A stretch of 64,000 nucleotides of DNA from Clostridium pasteurianum BC1. GTDB lineage: Bacteria > Bacillota > Clostridia > Clostridiales > Clostridiaceae. The stretch lies in NCBI RefSeq assembly GCF_000389635.1, contig NC_021182.1, forward strand, positions 3,699,925 to 3,763,924, written 5' to 3'. How positions within the stretch are numbered: position 1 is the first letter of the stretch; every line of letters begins with the position of its first letter. This document shows positions 26,785-36,257 of the stretch, in pieces. The notes under the pieces are model-generated. The model made no database searches and was not told the DNA's origin. It was given only the letters and a program-made list of their open reading frames with translations. Made by a program: the position numbers and the translations under genes.

Positions 26785-27513
26785 TTAATTATCTAATGCG
26801 TCCTTCATGAATATCCATTGAATCTTATCTCCATCTTTTAAAATATAATTGGAAGACCCCACAGATGCCTTCTTACCATTAACGTAATAATTCCAGCCAC
26901 TTTTTTCGCCAGCACTTTTTTCACTCTGTCCATTTATGCTTGAAAAATAAACTCCAGTTATACCAGAAGTATATCTTTTGGAAATACCTTGCCTGTTTAG
27001 TACCTCCAGAGTAACATCTGCCACAGATTTACTATTAATTTTTTCTGTAGAACTATAATTTTTACTCCCGTCCACATTATCAATTATAAAAAAATTTATC
27101 TGTTCATGATTTTCTGTAACAGTTGAACTTTTAGCTTGCTTTACATCTGATTTTATTTCTCCGCTGCTTTTATTATTTAAATTGCTGCTATTCTGTGAGT
27201 CTGGTACATGATTTAAATTTGATTCTTTACCAATATTTTTACTATCATTAATGTTGCTGCTATTATTGCTGCCGCCGCTGCTATTGGCTGAATTAATTTT
27301 ATCATCTGTATTAGTTGCAGAACTTGAAGGTATTTCTGTTGATGTGATTTTACCATCGTCTTTATGATTATTTTGCTGTTTTTGTACCGTATTTTTATTT
27401 ATTGATGCCTGTGCTGACTGTAAATTTATTTTCTTCTGCACATGATTTACAAGTACACTACTTACTATACAAATAAATATAATTAATGCTATTAAACTAA
27501 TTTTTCTTTTCAA
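26785..27513 (-). CDS. Membrane-anchored DUF4430 (transcobalamin C-terminal-like) protein
   Basis: A 242-residue protein: signal anchor (about 5-22), a low-complexity Ser/Asn/Lys linker (about 35-130), then a DUF4430 domain (about 135-240) with GWNYYVNGKKASVG and LKDGDKIQWIF. DUF4430 resembles the C-terminal beta domain of transcobalamin and intrinsic factor. TTG start with AAGGA upstream; it overlaps the preceding gene by 17 bases. As last gene of a cobalamin-riboswitch operon it probably helps capture corrinoids at the surface (inference). Confidence 0.82.
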   Translation of the reverse strand: MKRKISLIALIIFICIVSSVLVNHVQKKINLQSAQASINKNTVQKQQNNHKDDGKITSTEIPSSSATNTDDKINSANSSGGSNNSSNINDSKNIGKESNLNHVPDSQNSSNLNNKSSGEIKSDVKQAKSSTVTENHEQINFFIIDNVDGSKNYSSTEKINSKSVADVTLEVLNRQGISKRYTSGITGVYFSSINGQSEKSAGEKSGWNYYVNGKKASVGSSNYILKDGDKIQWIFMKDALDN

Positions 27514-29518
27514 AGTTCTTTTCCTTCTTCCTTAAAACTACCATAAATAATGCTGCTGCTGCAATTATAAGAATCCCACAAATTAAAACCGTTGAATCAA
27601 AAATACCTTTTCGTAAATTACCATTAACTTTGTTCACTTTTGTCTTATCCTGCGCAATTTTTTCTCCAGAATTTGGATTTATAGTCATTTCTCTATTTCC
27701 TACCGTATTTTGTGTTTCATTTTCGCTTTGTGCTTTATTTTTAGTTCCACTATTAACTTTGTTAACTTGATTTTTTTTACTTGTATCTTCTGATTCTTTA
27801 TTGCTAATAGGTGATTTTACTACCTGGACGTCCTTAGAAGTTGCTGCTGTTGGTTCTACTGTATTGTCTATTTTTATAGCTTTTGTATTACTACTTTTTA
27901 AATTATAGCTATAAACTGGAAGACTACTTACATCAATATTGCTGGAATAAAAATTATAACTGACAGAAGTTTTTAATTTTTGCAGAGCAATAAGTGCTCT
28001 AAGAGCTTCCTCTGTAGCTATGTAATCATCATCTCCCTTTAAATTGTGTTTATACATGCCTTTATTACCTTTAAAGGATAATAATGCTGTCACCAAATTC
28101 CCATTAGATTTAGCAAAAGGGCTTGCGCCTGGATCTATTCCTATTGAAGTAAGTCCAACTATTACCATGGAAAGTGTTTCACTTGTTATACCATTACTTG
28201 AACCAATGTAGCCACTATTATTTTCCATGTTAGAAAGAGCTTGTACAGCTTGATCAATTTTTAACTTTACTTTAATATCTTTATTATAATAAGATGCTAA
28301 AGAGCTTATAGCCATACCCGTTATGTCAGCATCCAATGAATTCCCACTTAATGACCATCCACCAGTATTGCTCAAACTTTTATTTAGAATAGCATTTACA
28401 ATATCACTCTTTTTAATATTATAATTATCAGGTATGTTCGTGTAATTATAAGTAATTAATCCAAATATCAAATCATTGATTTGGAAATCATTTAATTGTC
28501 TATTATAGAGCTCACTTACTAAATTTTCACCTGCGAAATTGTAAGGATTATAACCTGCAGCTGTAATACCAATAATGTACTTTTCCAAATCCGTATTACT
28601 ATAGGAAGCTTCACCATTAGAACTTATATCCTGTGACAGGTTTAATAAGAATTCTCTATTACTATTTATACCTAATTTTGACATATCTAATGCCACCCAA
28701 TTATCCGAAACAGGTGCTAAAACTTTTGAAGTTGAATTTATTTCATTATTTATGTTTTCAACAATTTGATTATTATCTCTAGTTGTACTATCATAACTTG
28801 AATCAGTATAATTAAAACCTGATGCTGTCTTTCCATCCATAGTAAAACTTCCCTTATCCATTACAGCACTTGGAGGTTGTCCATTATTATATCTGCTTAT
28901 TTCATATGTATGTTTTCCATTATGCAGACCTTTTATATTAATTTGCCCATTATTGTCAGTAACATAATTTTCATTGTCAATCTTTACATTTACCTTAGTA
29001 ATTGGAGTATTAGTTAATGTAGGATTCCAATTACTATCATAAATATCATGATTCCAGCTAAATGTTATAGTAAATGGCTCATTCACTTTTACTATTTCAG
29101 GATTAAATTTTATTGAGTTTACAAAAGGTGTATTCATATCTTTATTACTGTAATAAAATACAATTTCATCCCCTGCTGCAGGTGTATATGGATAAGGTTG
29201 GTCTACAGTTTTCCCATCTGAATGCTTTACATAGGACATCCAACCATCATAACCGCCTTGTATACTTCCAGACTTTATATTGTCTATCTCACTAAGGTAA
29301 TCTTTATTTCCAGTATACTGAATTTTATTTCTACTCAAAACATCAATAGCTGCCTGTGCAGCAGTTGTACCCGTTCCATAACCTTCCGCAATGGTTCCTG
29401 AAAGCCCTTCAATCCTCACAAGACATTTAGCTCCAGTTACCTCTGCATTTACAATATTAGCTAACCCACTACCTATCACTAGTATTAGAATAAGTACTAA
29501 ACTTAAGAACTTTTTCAA
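27497..29518 (-). CDS. Transcobalamin-like surface protein (DUF4430 plus alpha/alpha-barrel domain)
   Basis: A 673-residue protein: signal peptide (about 1-25), DUF4430 domain (about 30-130, GGYDGWMSYVKHSDG), a beta-rich Ig-like segment (about 130-235), a helical repeat domain like prenyltransferase/squalene-cyclase alpha toroids (about 285-525; NTGGWSLSGNSLDADITGMA and similar), a Ser/Lys/Asn linker and a C-terminal membrane anchor (about 640-662) with basic tail. Alpha toroid plus DUF4430 is the two-domain plan of eukaryotic transcobalamin. TTG start with GGGGGA upstream. Role as corrinoid-capture protein is inference from fold and riboswitch context. Confidence 0.82.
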   Translation of the reverse strand: MKKFLSLVLILILVIGSGLANIVNAEVTGAKCLVRIEGLSGTIAEGYGTGTTAAQAAIDVLSRNKIQYTGNKDYLSEIDNIKSGSIQGGYDGWMSYVKHSDGKTVDQPYPYTPAAGDEIVFYYSNKDMNTPFVNSIKFNPEIVKVNEPFTITFSWNHDIYDSNWNPTLTNTPITKVNVKIDNENYVTDNNGQINIKGLHNGKHTYEISRYNNGQPPSAVMDKGSFTMDGKTASGFNYTDSSYDSTTRDNNQIVENINNEINSTSKVLAPVSDNWVALDMSKLGINSNREFLLNLSQDISSNGEASYSNTDLEKYIIGITAAGYNPYNFAGENLVSELYNRQLNDFQINDLIFGLITYNYTNIPDNYNIKKSDIVNAILNKSLSNTGGWSLSGNSLDADITGMAISSLASYYNKDIKVKLKIDQAVQALSNMENNSGYIGSSNGITSETLSMVIVGLTSIGIDPGASPFAKSNGNLVTALLSFKGNKGMYKHNLKGDDDYIATEEALRALIALQKLKTSVSYNFYSSNIDVSSLPVYSYNLKSSNTKAIKIDNTVEPTAATSKDVQVVKSPISNKESEDTSKKNQVNKVNSGTKNKAQSENETQNTVGNREMTINPNSGEKIAQDKTKVNKVNGNLRKGIFDSTVLICGILIIAAAALFMVVLRKKEKNFEKKN

Positions 29519-29529
29519 TGTGATTCCCC

Positions 29530-30219
29530 CTATAATTCATTCTTAATATATGTAATTTCAAGTCTTTTTTTAAATCTATCTAAGACTCTATAAAATTGTT
29601 GAAAGAATATTATACAAAATACAAAACTACTGGCGGCATGTGCAAGATCAAAGGTCAACCCAGATAGATAGGCAATAAAAATACTTTTTAGTGCAAGTGG
29701 TTTAATAAATCCTATTACATACCATAAATTCATGATCCAATCAAACATAAATGCAAAGATAAAACATATAACTGAAAAACCTTCTGCAGAAATATTCTTA
29801 TTTTTCTTTCCAATTACACCTGAAATAAACCCCACCAATCCCCAGGAAAACATCTGCCAAATTGTCCACGGTCCTTGCCCTAAAAATATATTTGAAATAA
29901 ATGCTGATGTACTTCCAATTAAAAATCCTTCATAGGGTCCAAAAATCAAACCTGAAATAGCAACAATAAATGTAGTCGGCTTTATGTTGGGGAATGGAGC
30001 AAAAGCGACCCTTCCTAGTGCTCCAATTGTACTGAGAGTTGCAATGGGAGCAATTTCTTTAGTTGCCAATTTACTTTTCTCAAAATAAAAATAACTTAAA
30101 ATCAAAATAGAAAATACTCCCAGGGTTATAATCGATGAAAAATCACCTTTATATTTAAAAGTTAATAAACCCAATATTACAAATATGAATGCTGTAAATG
30201 CTGCAACTATTTTCTTCAT
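29530..30219 (-). CDS. ECF transporter S component, probable cobalamin/corrinoid type
   Basis: A 229-residue membrane protein with about six helices (PNIKPTTFIVAISGLIFGP and GPWTIWQMFSWGLVGFISG are typical of ECF substrate-binding components). Start overlaps the ATPase stop as ATGA. The cobalamin riboswitch upstream and transcobalamin-like proteins downstream argue for a vitamin B12 or cobinamide substrate, as for CbrT. Sequence alone does not fix the vitamin. Confidence 0.82.
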   Translation of the reverse strand: MKKIVAAFTAFIFVILGLLTFKYKGDFSSIITLGVFSILILSYFYFEKSKLATKEIAPIATLSTIGALGRVAFAPFPNIKPTTFIVAISGLIFGPYEGFLIGSTSAFISNIFLGQGPWTIWQMFSWGLVGFISGVIGKKNKNISAEGFSVICFIFAFMFDWIMNLWYVIGFIKPLALKSIFIAYLSGLTFDLAHAASSFVFCIIFFQQFYRVLDRFKKRLEITYIKNEL

Positions 30220-31841
30220 GGCCTCTCCTCTTGAAACATCTTCATTGCTTCCTTTAAAGTGAATATATTCTTTTCATTGTTTCTAATAAGTTTATTTATA
30301 GTAGTTGTATAAAATATACCATTGGATAAAACATCACTTTTATTTCCAATTGAAACCTTTTCCCCATTAAACATCAGCAGGAATTTATTGCAGTATTCTG
30401 CAACAAAATCTACATCATGTGTTATTAAAAGTATGGTAGTACCTGCTTCATTTAAAAGTCTAAGAGTTTCACCCAGCATCTTCTTTACCTTTGTATCCAA
30501 ACCTCTTGTGGGCTCATCCAGCATTAGTATTTTAGGCCTTAGCACTAAAATTGAGGCTAATGCCACTCTCTGCCTCTGGCCCGCACTTAGATCCCTAGGA
30601 TTTTTATCTTTAAGCTCATAAATTTCAAGAGTTTTAAGCACCTGATCTATGGCAGCATAATTATTAATATTATGATTATCCAAAGTAAATTTTACTTCTT
30701 CATAAACCGTATCCTTAGTCAAATAGTCGCTTGGATTTTGAGATACATACCCTACAGTTTTTGAAAGTTCAGTAAGCTTGGTTTTTGACACTTCCCTTTC
30801 AAAAATTTTTATACTTCCACTATACTTATTGAGTCCCATTATGGCTTTCATTAAAGTACTCTTTCCTGCTCCATTTGACCCTAATATAGCCAGGAAATTT
30901 TTATAGTTTACAGAAAAGCTGAAATCTTTAACTGCCTGAGCTTCACCATATTTACATGTTACATTCTTTACTTTAATAATCGTTTCTCTAGCTTCAGCTT
31001 CCTTTAGTATTGGCTTATTAAATTGGAAATTCCCAATATTTTTTCTCATTTCCTTTATGCTGTCAGGTCTTCTACCAAAGTTTAAAAACCTTGCCAATTT
31101 AAGATAAGTTGGTAAAAATTCTTCAAGTTCTGTGGATCTTTCATTGTAGAATTCTTCTTTTGTTCCAAGAAACACTTTCTTTCCACTTTTCATAACCATA
31201 ATCTTATCCACAGCATCAAACCATTTATCAATTCTCTGCTCAATAACTATAATTGTTATTCCAAGCTCCTCATTTATTCTTTTAATAAGCCCATACACTT
31301 CATAAGCAGTAGATGGATCAAGTTGGGAGGTTGGTTCATCTAAAATAATACAGTTTGGCATATAACTGAGTGCCGAAGTAATGGCAACCTTTTGCTTTTC
31401 TCCACCAGAAAGGGTGGTTATATCTCTATAGGCAAACTCTAATAAATTCGAATACTGCATTGCTTCAAAAACTCTTCTCTTTATCTTATCCTTGTCTATT
31501 CCAACATTTTCAAGACCAAAGGCAATTTCCCTATGCACCATATTCATAATCAGCTGTCTTTCTGGATCCTGAAATACCATAGTTATTTCCTTAGCTCTAT
31601 CCATATGTTTAATATCTTTTATATGTTTCTTATTTATGTATATTTCCCCGCCTATAGTTCCTCCATAGAAATCAGGTATTGCACCTGACAGACATCTTGC
31701 AAGGGTTGACTTCCCAGATCCTGATTCTCCAGCAATTAATATAAAATCTCCCTTATTTATGGTAAAGTCTATATTATCTAAAGTTTTCTTTTTTTCTCTG
31801 GGATAGTAATAAGTCAGATTTTGCACCTTAATGTAACACAT
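30216..31841 (-). CDS. ECF transporter ATPase, fused EcfA1-EcfA2
   Basis: A 541-residue protein with two ABC ATPase domains. The first (about 1-235) has GESGSGKST, LSGGEKQK and CIILDEPTSQLD; the second (about 290-520) has GSNGAGKST, LSAGQRQR and LMLDEPTRGLD. It powers the transporter with EcfT and the S component. The fusion is a known arrangement for dedicated (group I) ECF systems. AAAAGGAGAG precedes the ATG. Confidence 0.92.
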   Translation of the reverse strand: MCYIKVQNLTYYYPREKKKTLDNIDFTINKGDFILIAGESGSGKSTLARCLSGAIPDFYGGTIGGEIYINKKHIKDIKHMDRAKEITMVFQDPERQLIMNMVHREIAFGLENVGIDKDKIKRRVFEAMQYSNLLEFAYRDITTLSGGEKQKVAITSALSYMPNCIILDEPTSQLDPSTAYEVYGLIKRINEELGITIIVIEQRIDKWFDAVDKIMVMKSGKKVFLGTKEEFYNERSTELEEFLPTYLKLARFLNFGRRPDSIKEMRKNIGNFQFNKPILKEAEARETIIKVKNVTCKYGEAQAVKDFSFSVNYKNFLAILGSNGAGKSTLMKAIMGLNKYSGSIKIFEREVSKTKLTELSKTVGYVSQNPSDYLTKDTVYEEVKFTLDNHNINNYAAIDQVLKTLEIYELKDKNPRDLSAGQRQRVALASILVLRPKILMLDEPTRGLDTKVKKMLGETLRLLNEAGTTILLITHDVDFVAEYCNKFLLMFNGEKVSIGNKSDVLSNGIFYTTTINKLIRNNEKNIFTLKEAMKMFQEERP

Positions 31842-31891
31842 CTTAACTCTCCTTTTAACTCTCCTGTAGAATATACTGCATAAAATACTAT

Positions 31892-32761
31892 TTAGTTATC
31901 CTCACCATATCTCTTTAAGATAAAATGGAATTCAACAGTTAGCAGCACAAGTAATACAAAAACCATAGAACTTGAAATATTCAATATATTAATTAAATTA
32001 ATTTCGTAATATGCATTAAAATTGTCCATACCTAAGATTTTAAAGACTATGAATATAAGCAAAATAGAGAACACTGAAATTGAAATCAGATAGTCTGATT
32101 TTTTTAAGCATTCACTGTCATAATTTGTCCTTCTGGTACTTAAAAATCCTCTAATATAAGCTGCTTCTCCAATATCAAAAGAACTTTCTAAAGAATCTTC
32201 AAGTATTACAGAAAAAAGCGGCTTAAGGTTTCTCAATATATTTTTTAATCCTTTGGTTTCAAAATCAATTCCTCTTATACTATATATATCCTTCAAAATT
32301 TTCATTCTCTTCTGCATGAGAGGAAAAAGCTTAAGCGAAATCATCATTGTAAGTGTAGTTTTAGGTATAAGCCTAGAAAAAAATGAAACTGCCTTATCAG
32401 AATCAATCATTAATTGAAGCATTATAAATAATAAAATTACAAGTAAAAGTTTAAAGGAAAGTGTAAGAGAATATACTAATGCTTCAAGTGTAAATATTCT
32501 ATTGAAAATGATAAAAATCACCTTGCTTCCCTGATTTATGAAAATAAGATTGATAATAATTGTTATTATGGCAAAAGGTATAAAATATATAATACCCCTT
32601 TTAAGGGTATTTAAGCTTTTACTACTTATAAATATATACATCATAATCACTAATGTACCTGACAAAATTAAAGGATTATCAGAACCTATGATTAAGATAA
32701 ATAAAACAATATTTGTCAGTATTGATGAAAATACATGTATACTTTTTAAATTGACATTCAT
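31892..32761 (-). CDS. ECF transporter T component (EcfT)
   Basis: A 289-residue membrane protein with about six helices and the coupling motifs expected in EcfT (MMISLKLFPLMQKRMKILKD and a later AAYIRGF). ATG at 32761 directly follows AGGAGGAAAG. A longer in-frame start lies inside the terminator hairpin and has no ribosome site. First gene of the riboswitch-controlled corrinoid operon. Confidence 0.88.
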   Translation of the reverse strand: MNVNLKSIHVFSSILTNIVLFILIIGSDNPLILSGTLVIMMYIFISSKSLNTLKRGIIYFIPFAIITIIINLIFINQGSKVIFIIFNRIFTLEALVYSLTLSFKLLLVILLFIMLQLMIDSDKAVSFFSRLIPKTTLTMMISLKLFPLMQKRMKILKDIYSIRGIDFETKGLKNILRNLKPLFSVILEDSLESSFDIGEAAYIRGFLSTRRTNYDSECLKKSDYLISISVFSILLIFIVFKILGMDNFNAYYEINLINILNISSSMVFVLLVLLTVEFHFILKRYGEDN

Positions 32762-32771
32762 CTTTCCTCCT

Positions 32772-32798
32772 AAAAAAAATACTGAACATGAGTTCAGC
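32772..32798 (-). terminator. Riboswitch expression platform terminator
   Basis: CTGAACTCATGTTCAG hairpin followed by TATTTTTTTT on the minus strand, ending right before the ribosome site of ecfT. It lies about 85 bases downstream of the cobalamin aptamer, and would be the off state when corrinoid is bound. Confidence 0.75.
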
Positions 32799-32879
32799 AA
32801 AGTTTAAAATTCTATATACAATATAAGTATAGCAAATTCATAATTCCTTTACCTTCCCTCCGAAGGTGGAAACTTCACA

Positions 32880-33020
32880 AAAAGCACTAAATATCCTGAC
32901 TTGTACTTCATCTTAATGATACTCTTCCCCAGAAAAAAATCCGAGTGATAATATACCCCTCATCAGTACTCACAGTAGCGGCGGCTGTTGCGGATTTAAA
33001 CCGCATTCCTTAATGCCTTT
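32880..33020 (-). promoter_or_regulatory. Cobalamin riboswitch
   Basis: On the minus strand the conserved blocks appear in order: AAGGAATGCGGTTTAAATCC, GCCGCCGCTACTGTGA, GATGAGGGG, CACTCGG, CTGGGGAAGAG and GATGAAGTACAAGTCAGGA. These match the B12-box aptamer well. It precedes the ECF transporter operon and should shut it off when adenosyl- or another cobalamin is plentiful. The gap between 33020 and 33168 shows nothing more. Confidence 0.93.
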
Positions 33021-33168
33021 TTATATTAAATTTTATATTACTTAAATACATTATTTTAATTCATGATAATTTTGTACAATAATTTGTATTCCATATTCAT
33101 AGCTTTGCCTTTTATTTTAGCATAAATTACGTATATTAATATAATTATTTAATTATATTCTTAGGTCA

Positions 33169-33936
33169 TTATATTGAATATGCAAATGGAGCTTCAACTT
33201 GATTAAAAAATTCAAGATATATTTTTCTTTTTTCACTTAAAAAATCGTTACTAACTCTATCCCTTGGCCTGGCAATATCCATTTTATATATTGATTTTAT
33301 CTTTCCCGGACGGCTGGACAGCACAACTACCCTGTCTCCTAAATACGCAGCTTCTTCAATATCATGAGTAACAAGAATTATTGTTACTTTTTCCCTTTTC
33401 CATATTCTTAAAATTTCTTCCTGCATGTTAATACGTGTCATTGCATCCAATGCTCCAAAGGGTTCATCAAGTAAAAGTATTTTAGGCTTATTTACCAATG
33501 CTCTTGCAATTGAAGCACGTTGTGCCATACCTCCTGAAAGTTGGCTTGGAAGAGATTTCGCAAAACCTTTTAATCCCACAAGTTCAATGTGTTCTTGTAC
33601 TAATTCATCTTTATTTTTCTGTTTATCGGGAATCCCGAATCCAATATTTTCTTCTATGGTAAGCCATGGAAATAACCTGTGATCTTGAAATACTATACCT
33701 TTATCTATAGATGGTTTTTTTATCTGCTCACCATCCAAAAGTACATTACCTTTATAGTTTGTATCAAGTCCTGCAATTATCCTTAAAAGTGTGCTTTTCC
33801 CACATCCACTACTTCCCAGTATTGATATAAATTCTCCCTCCTCAATTATTAAATTTATATCATTAAGCACCTTTAATTTTTTATTTTTTTCTTGGAAAAT
33901 TTTGTTTAGTCCCTTAATCTTCAATATTTCCGACAT
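33169..33936 (-). CDS. NitT/TauT-family ABC transporter ATPase (second system)
   Basis: A 255-residue ABC ATPase: GSSGCGKST, LSGGMAQR, ILLLDEPFGALD and the SRPGKI and ARPRDR tail motifs. It differs clearly from the paralogue at 12635, so the two systems are not a recent duplication. It is the last gene of a binding protein-permease-ATPase set behind attenuator D. Confidence 0.92.
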   Translation of the reverse strand: MSEILKIKGLNKIFQEKNKKLKVLNDINLIIEEGEFISILGSSGCGKSTLLRIIAGLDTNYKGNVLLDGEQIKKPSIDKGIVFQDHRLFPWLTIEENIGFGIPDKQKNKDELVQEHIELVGLKGFAKSLPSQLSGGMAQRASIARALVNKPKILLLDEPFGALDAMTRINMQEEILRIWKREKVTIILVTHDIEEAAYLGDRVVVLSSRPGKIKSIYKMDIARPRDRVSNDFLSEKRKIYLEFFNQVEAPFAYSI

Positions 33937-34008
33937 AACAAATCACCTCTAACCTATTTTTAAATACCAGATTTATGCTGTACATAAATCAAAATAATAG
34001 TTTAATAA

Positions 34009-34830
34009 TTACCAGTACAACATTCTGTGTTCTATCTTTCCTAAAATATCATCCATTATTTTTCCAATAACTCCAACCAACAACATAGCTAGTATTACTT
34101 CATCAGGTTGGGAAAGCTGCCTTCCATCCATAAGCATATATCCAATTCCTTTTGTAGCCGCAATCATTTCAGCTGCAACAACGCATATCCATGCATTTCC
34201 TAAACCTATTCTTAAACCAGACATTATTGATGGTAGAGCTCCCGGGATTACTATCTTCCTTATAAATTTCACATTTGGAATTTCAAACACTTTTGAAACC
34301 TCTACATATCTATTATCAATTTGCTTTATTCCATAAACCACATTTATAAATATGGGGAAAAATGCCCCCATAAAAATAATAAATAGTTTCGATGTTTCTC
34401 CAATCCCAAACCAAAGTATGGAAATTGGTATCCATGCAATAGGTGGTATAGGTTTTAGAATTTGAATAACCAATCTGGTGAATATTTCAAAATTCTTAGA
34501 AAGTGCAGTAAATATTCCAATAATTATTGCAGCAATTGCAGCAATTGCAAAACCACCAAAAACTCGCACAAAACTTGCACCTATATTCGTAAACAAACTA
34601 AAATCCTTTACGGATGCCACTAATGTTGAAACTATCTTATAAGGTGATGGCATAGTGTATGGAGTAACCCATCCTTTTAATGAAGCAATTTCCCAGAAAA
34701 CTACTATAAAAACTGGTAAACTAAGATACTTTAAAATATTAATTGAATTCTGACCAATTCTAGCATTTTTTTTATTCCACGAAAATAATTGATACTTTGA
34801 AACATTAATTGAATTTTGACCTCTGCTCAT
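34009..34830 (-). CDS. NitT/TauT-family ABC transporter permease (second system)
   Basis: A 273-residue permease with about six helices, coupling region VYGIKQIDNRYVEVSKVFEI and conserved IPGALPSIMSGLRIGLGNAW. Odd feature: the first 40 residues contain an imperfect tandem duplication (GQNSIN-VSKY near residue 4 and GQNSIN-ILKY near 26), matching a 66-bp direct repeat in the DNA. GGGGG precedes the ATG. Substrate unknown; taurine, sulfonates, thiamine precursors and others are family possibilities. Confidence 0.88.
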   Translation of the reverse strand: MSRGQNSINVSKYQLFSWNKKNARIGQNSINILKYLSLPVFIVVFWEIASLKGWVTPYTMPSPYKIVSTLVASVKDFSLFTNIGASFVRVFGGFAIAAIAAIIIGIFTALSKNFEIFTRLVIQILKPIPPIAWIPISILWFGIGETSKLFIIFMGAFFPIFINVVYGIKQIDNRYVEVSKVFEIPNVKFIRKIVIPGALPSIMSGLRIGLGNAWICVVAAEMIAATKGIGYMLMDGRQLSQPDEVILAMLLVGVIGKIMDDILGKIEHRMLYW

Positions 34831-34851
34831 ATCAATACCCCCAGTGCTAAA

Positions 34852-35874
34852 TTATTTAATCAAACCACTATTCTTTAAGTATTCTGTATCTACAAATTGA
34901 TCTACATTTACACTTGCTTTACTAAGATTTTGATCTCTGCAGAACTTTTCTACATCCTTTAATTCCTTTATATCTTCATCCTCAATTACCGGTGTAAAAT
35001 TGTATTTAGGAAGTAACTTGGTCAATTCGTCTACAGGTAACTTTATATCAGGTTGTATTGCTGCTGCAGCTTCCTTTGGATTTGATTTAATATAATCTGA
35101 GGCCTTATTTAATGCCTTAATGTAAGCTTCAATTATCTTAGGATTACTCTTTGCAAAAGCTTCGGAAGCTGTATAAAATACGTTATTTCTTTTTATTCCA
35201 GTACCATCTATTAAAATTTTTGTCTGCTTATTATCTACGCCCTTAGTTAGACTTGGTTCCCAAACAACTCCGGCATCTACCTGTCCTGCTGCCACAGCAC
35301 TACTAATATCCGCTACTGGAAGATTCACCGATTGTATATCATTAAAACTTAATCCAGCTTTTGAAAGAATTAAGCCAAGTAAGTGATGTCCATAAGATCC
35401 TTTTACAAATGCTACCTTTTTACCTTTAAGATCCTTGCCATCCTTTATACTTGAATTTGGCTTTACTACCAATGCCAAAGTCTTTTCACCATATGATGCG
35501 CCTGCAATAATTATAGTTTTTTGCCCTGATGCTTTAGCTAAAATAGTTGGCACATCACCCATAACGCCTATATCTTCCTGCCCTGCTGCAAATGCTTCAT
35601 TCATTGGAGGCCCTGCTGCAAAAGATGTCCATGTCACCTTAACATTGTATTTTTTTAATTCATCAGCAAGAAATCCTTTTTCTTTTGCAACAAAAACTGA
35701 TGCAGCAAAAGGTGATGGCTGAGTTGCAATTCTTAATTCATGCGTTGATACTCCAGAAGTAGAATTTGAGTTTGCACCAGCGTTACTACCACTAGTGGAA
35801 CTATTGCATCCAACTAATCCAAAAGTTAATATTAAACTAGCCAACATTATAGATATTATTTTATTTTTTTTCAT
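34852..35874 (-). CDS. NitT/TauT-family ABC substrate-binding lipoprotein (second system)
   Basis: About 340 residues with a lipobox (FGLVGC near residue 23), a Ser/Gly/Asn linker and an SsuA/TauA-type binding domain (RIATQPSPFAASVFVAKEKG; FAAGQEDIGVMGDVPTILAK; VDAGVVWEPS). The pattern is closest to aliphatic sulfonate/taurine binding proteins, but substrate cannot be fixed by eye. ATG at 35874 or the GTG just before it are both possible after AAGGAG. Confidence 0.88.
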   Translation of the reverse strand: MKKNKIISIMLASLILTFGLVGCNSSTSGSNAGANSNSTSGVSTHELRIATQPSPFAASVFVAKEKGFLADELKKYNVKVTWTSFAAGPPMNEAFAAGQEDIGVMGDVPTILAKASGQKTIIIAGASYGEKTLALVVKPNSSIKDGKDLKGKKVAFVKGSYGHHLLGLILSKAGLSFNDIQSVNLPVADISSAVAAGQVDAGVVWEPSLTKGVDNKQTKILIDGTGIKRNNVFYTASEAFAKSNPKIIEAYIKALNKASDYIKSNPKEAAAAIQPDIKLPVDELTKLLPKYNFTPVIEDEDIKELKDVEKFCRDQNLSKASVNVDQFVDTEYLKNSGLIK

Positions 35875-36114
35875 CACTTTCCAACTCCTTAATTTTTATT
35901 TTTTCTTCACTATCATATCTAATTAGCCCGTCTATGTACTGAAAGATGCTCTTCTATTTTGATACTTTTCTTTATTAATGTTAATTTTCTATACTCAATT
36001 TACCGCTATATTTATTCCTCCTTTACACTATTTTGAAAACAGTCATTGCAAAATTCAAAGGAATATTAATGATTACAGATTTGCTTGCTGAATTTCACAT
36101 TATATGTTTAGAAA

Positions 36115-36177
36115 TAAAAAGAGACTAAGTTTACTTATGTTAAAGTAAAACTTAGTCTCTAGTTTATCTAGTCAACT
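36115..36177 (-). promoter_or_regulatory. CTAGA-box attenuator, copy D
   Basis: On the minus strand AGT-TG-ACTAGATAAACTAGAG-ACT leads to a clean terminator (GAGACTAAGTTTTACTT with AAGTAAACTTAGTCTC, then TTTTT). Flanks AGT and ACT pair, differing from the AGC/GCT of copies B and C. It lies 240 bases upstream of the second NitT/TauT operon and just downstream of the ROK gene. The rest of the 383-base gap holds no other clear signal. Confidence 0.75.
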
Positions 36178-36257
36178 GTATGTGGAAAAATTCTTCAATA
36201 TTAATTTAAATATAAGAAACACTTCTTTAAGTCTTTTTATAGCTTTAATTTCCAAAT

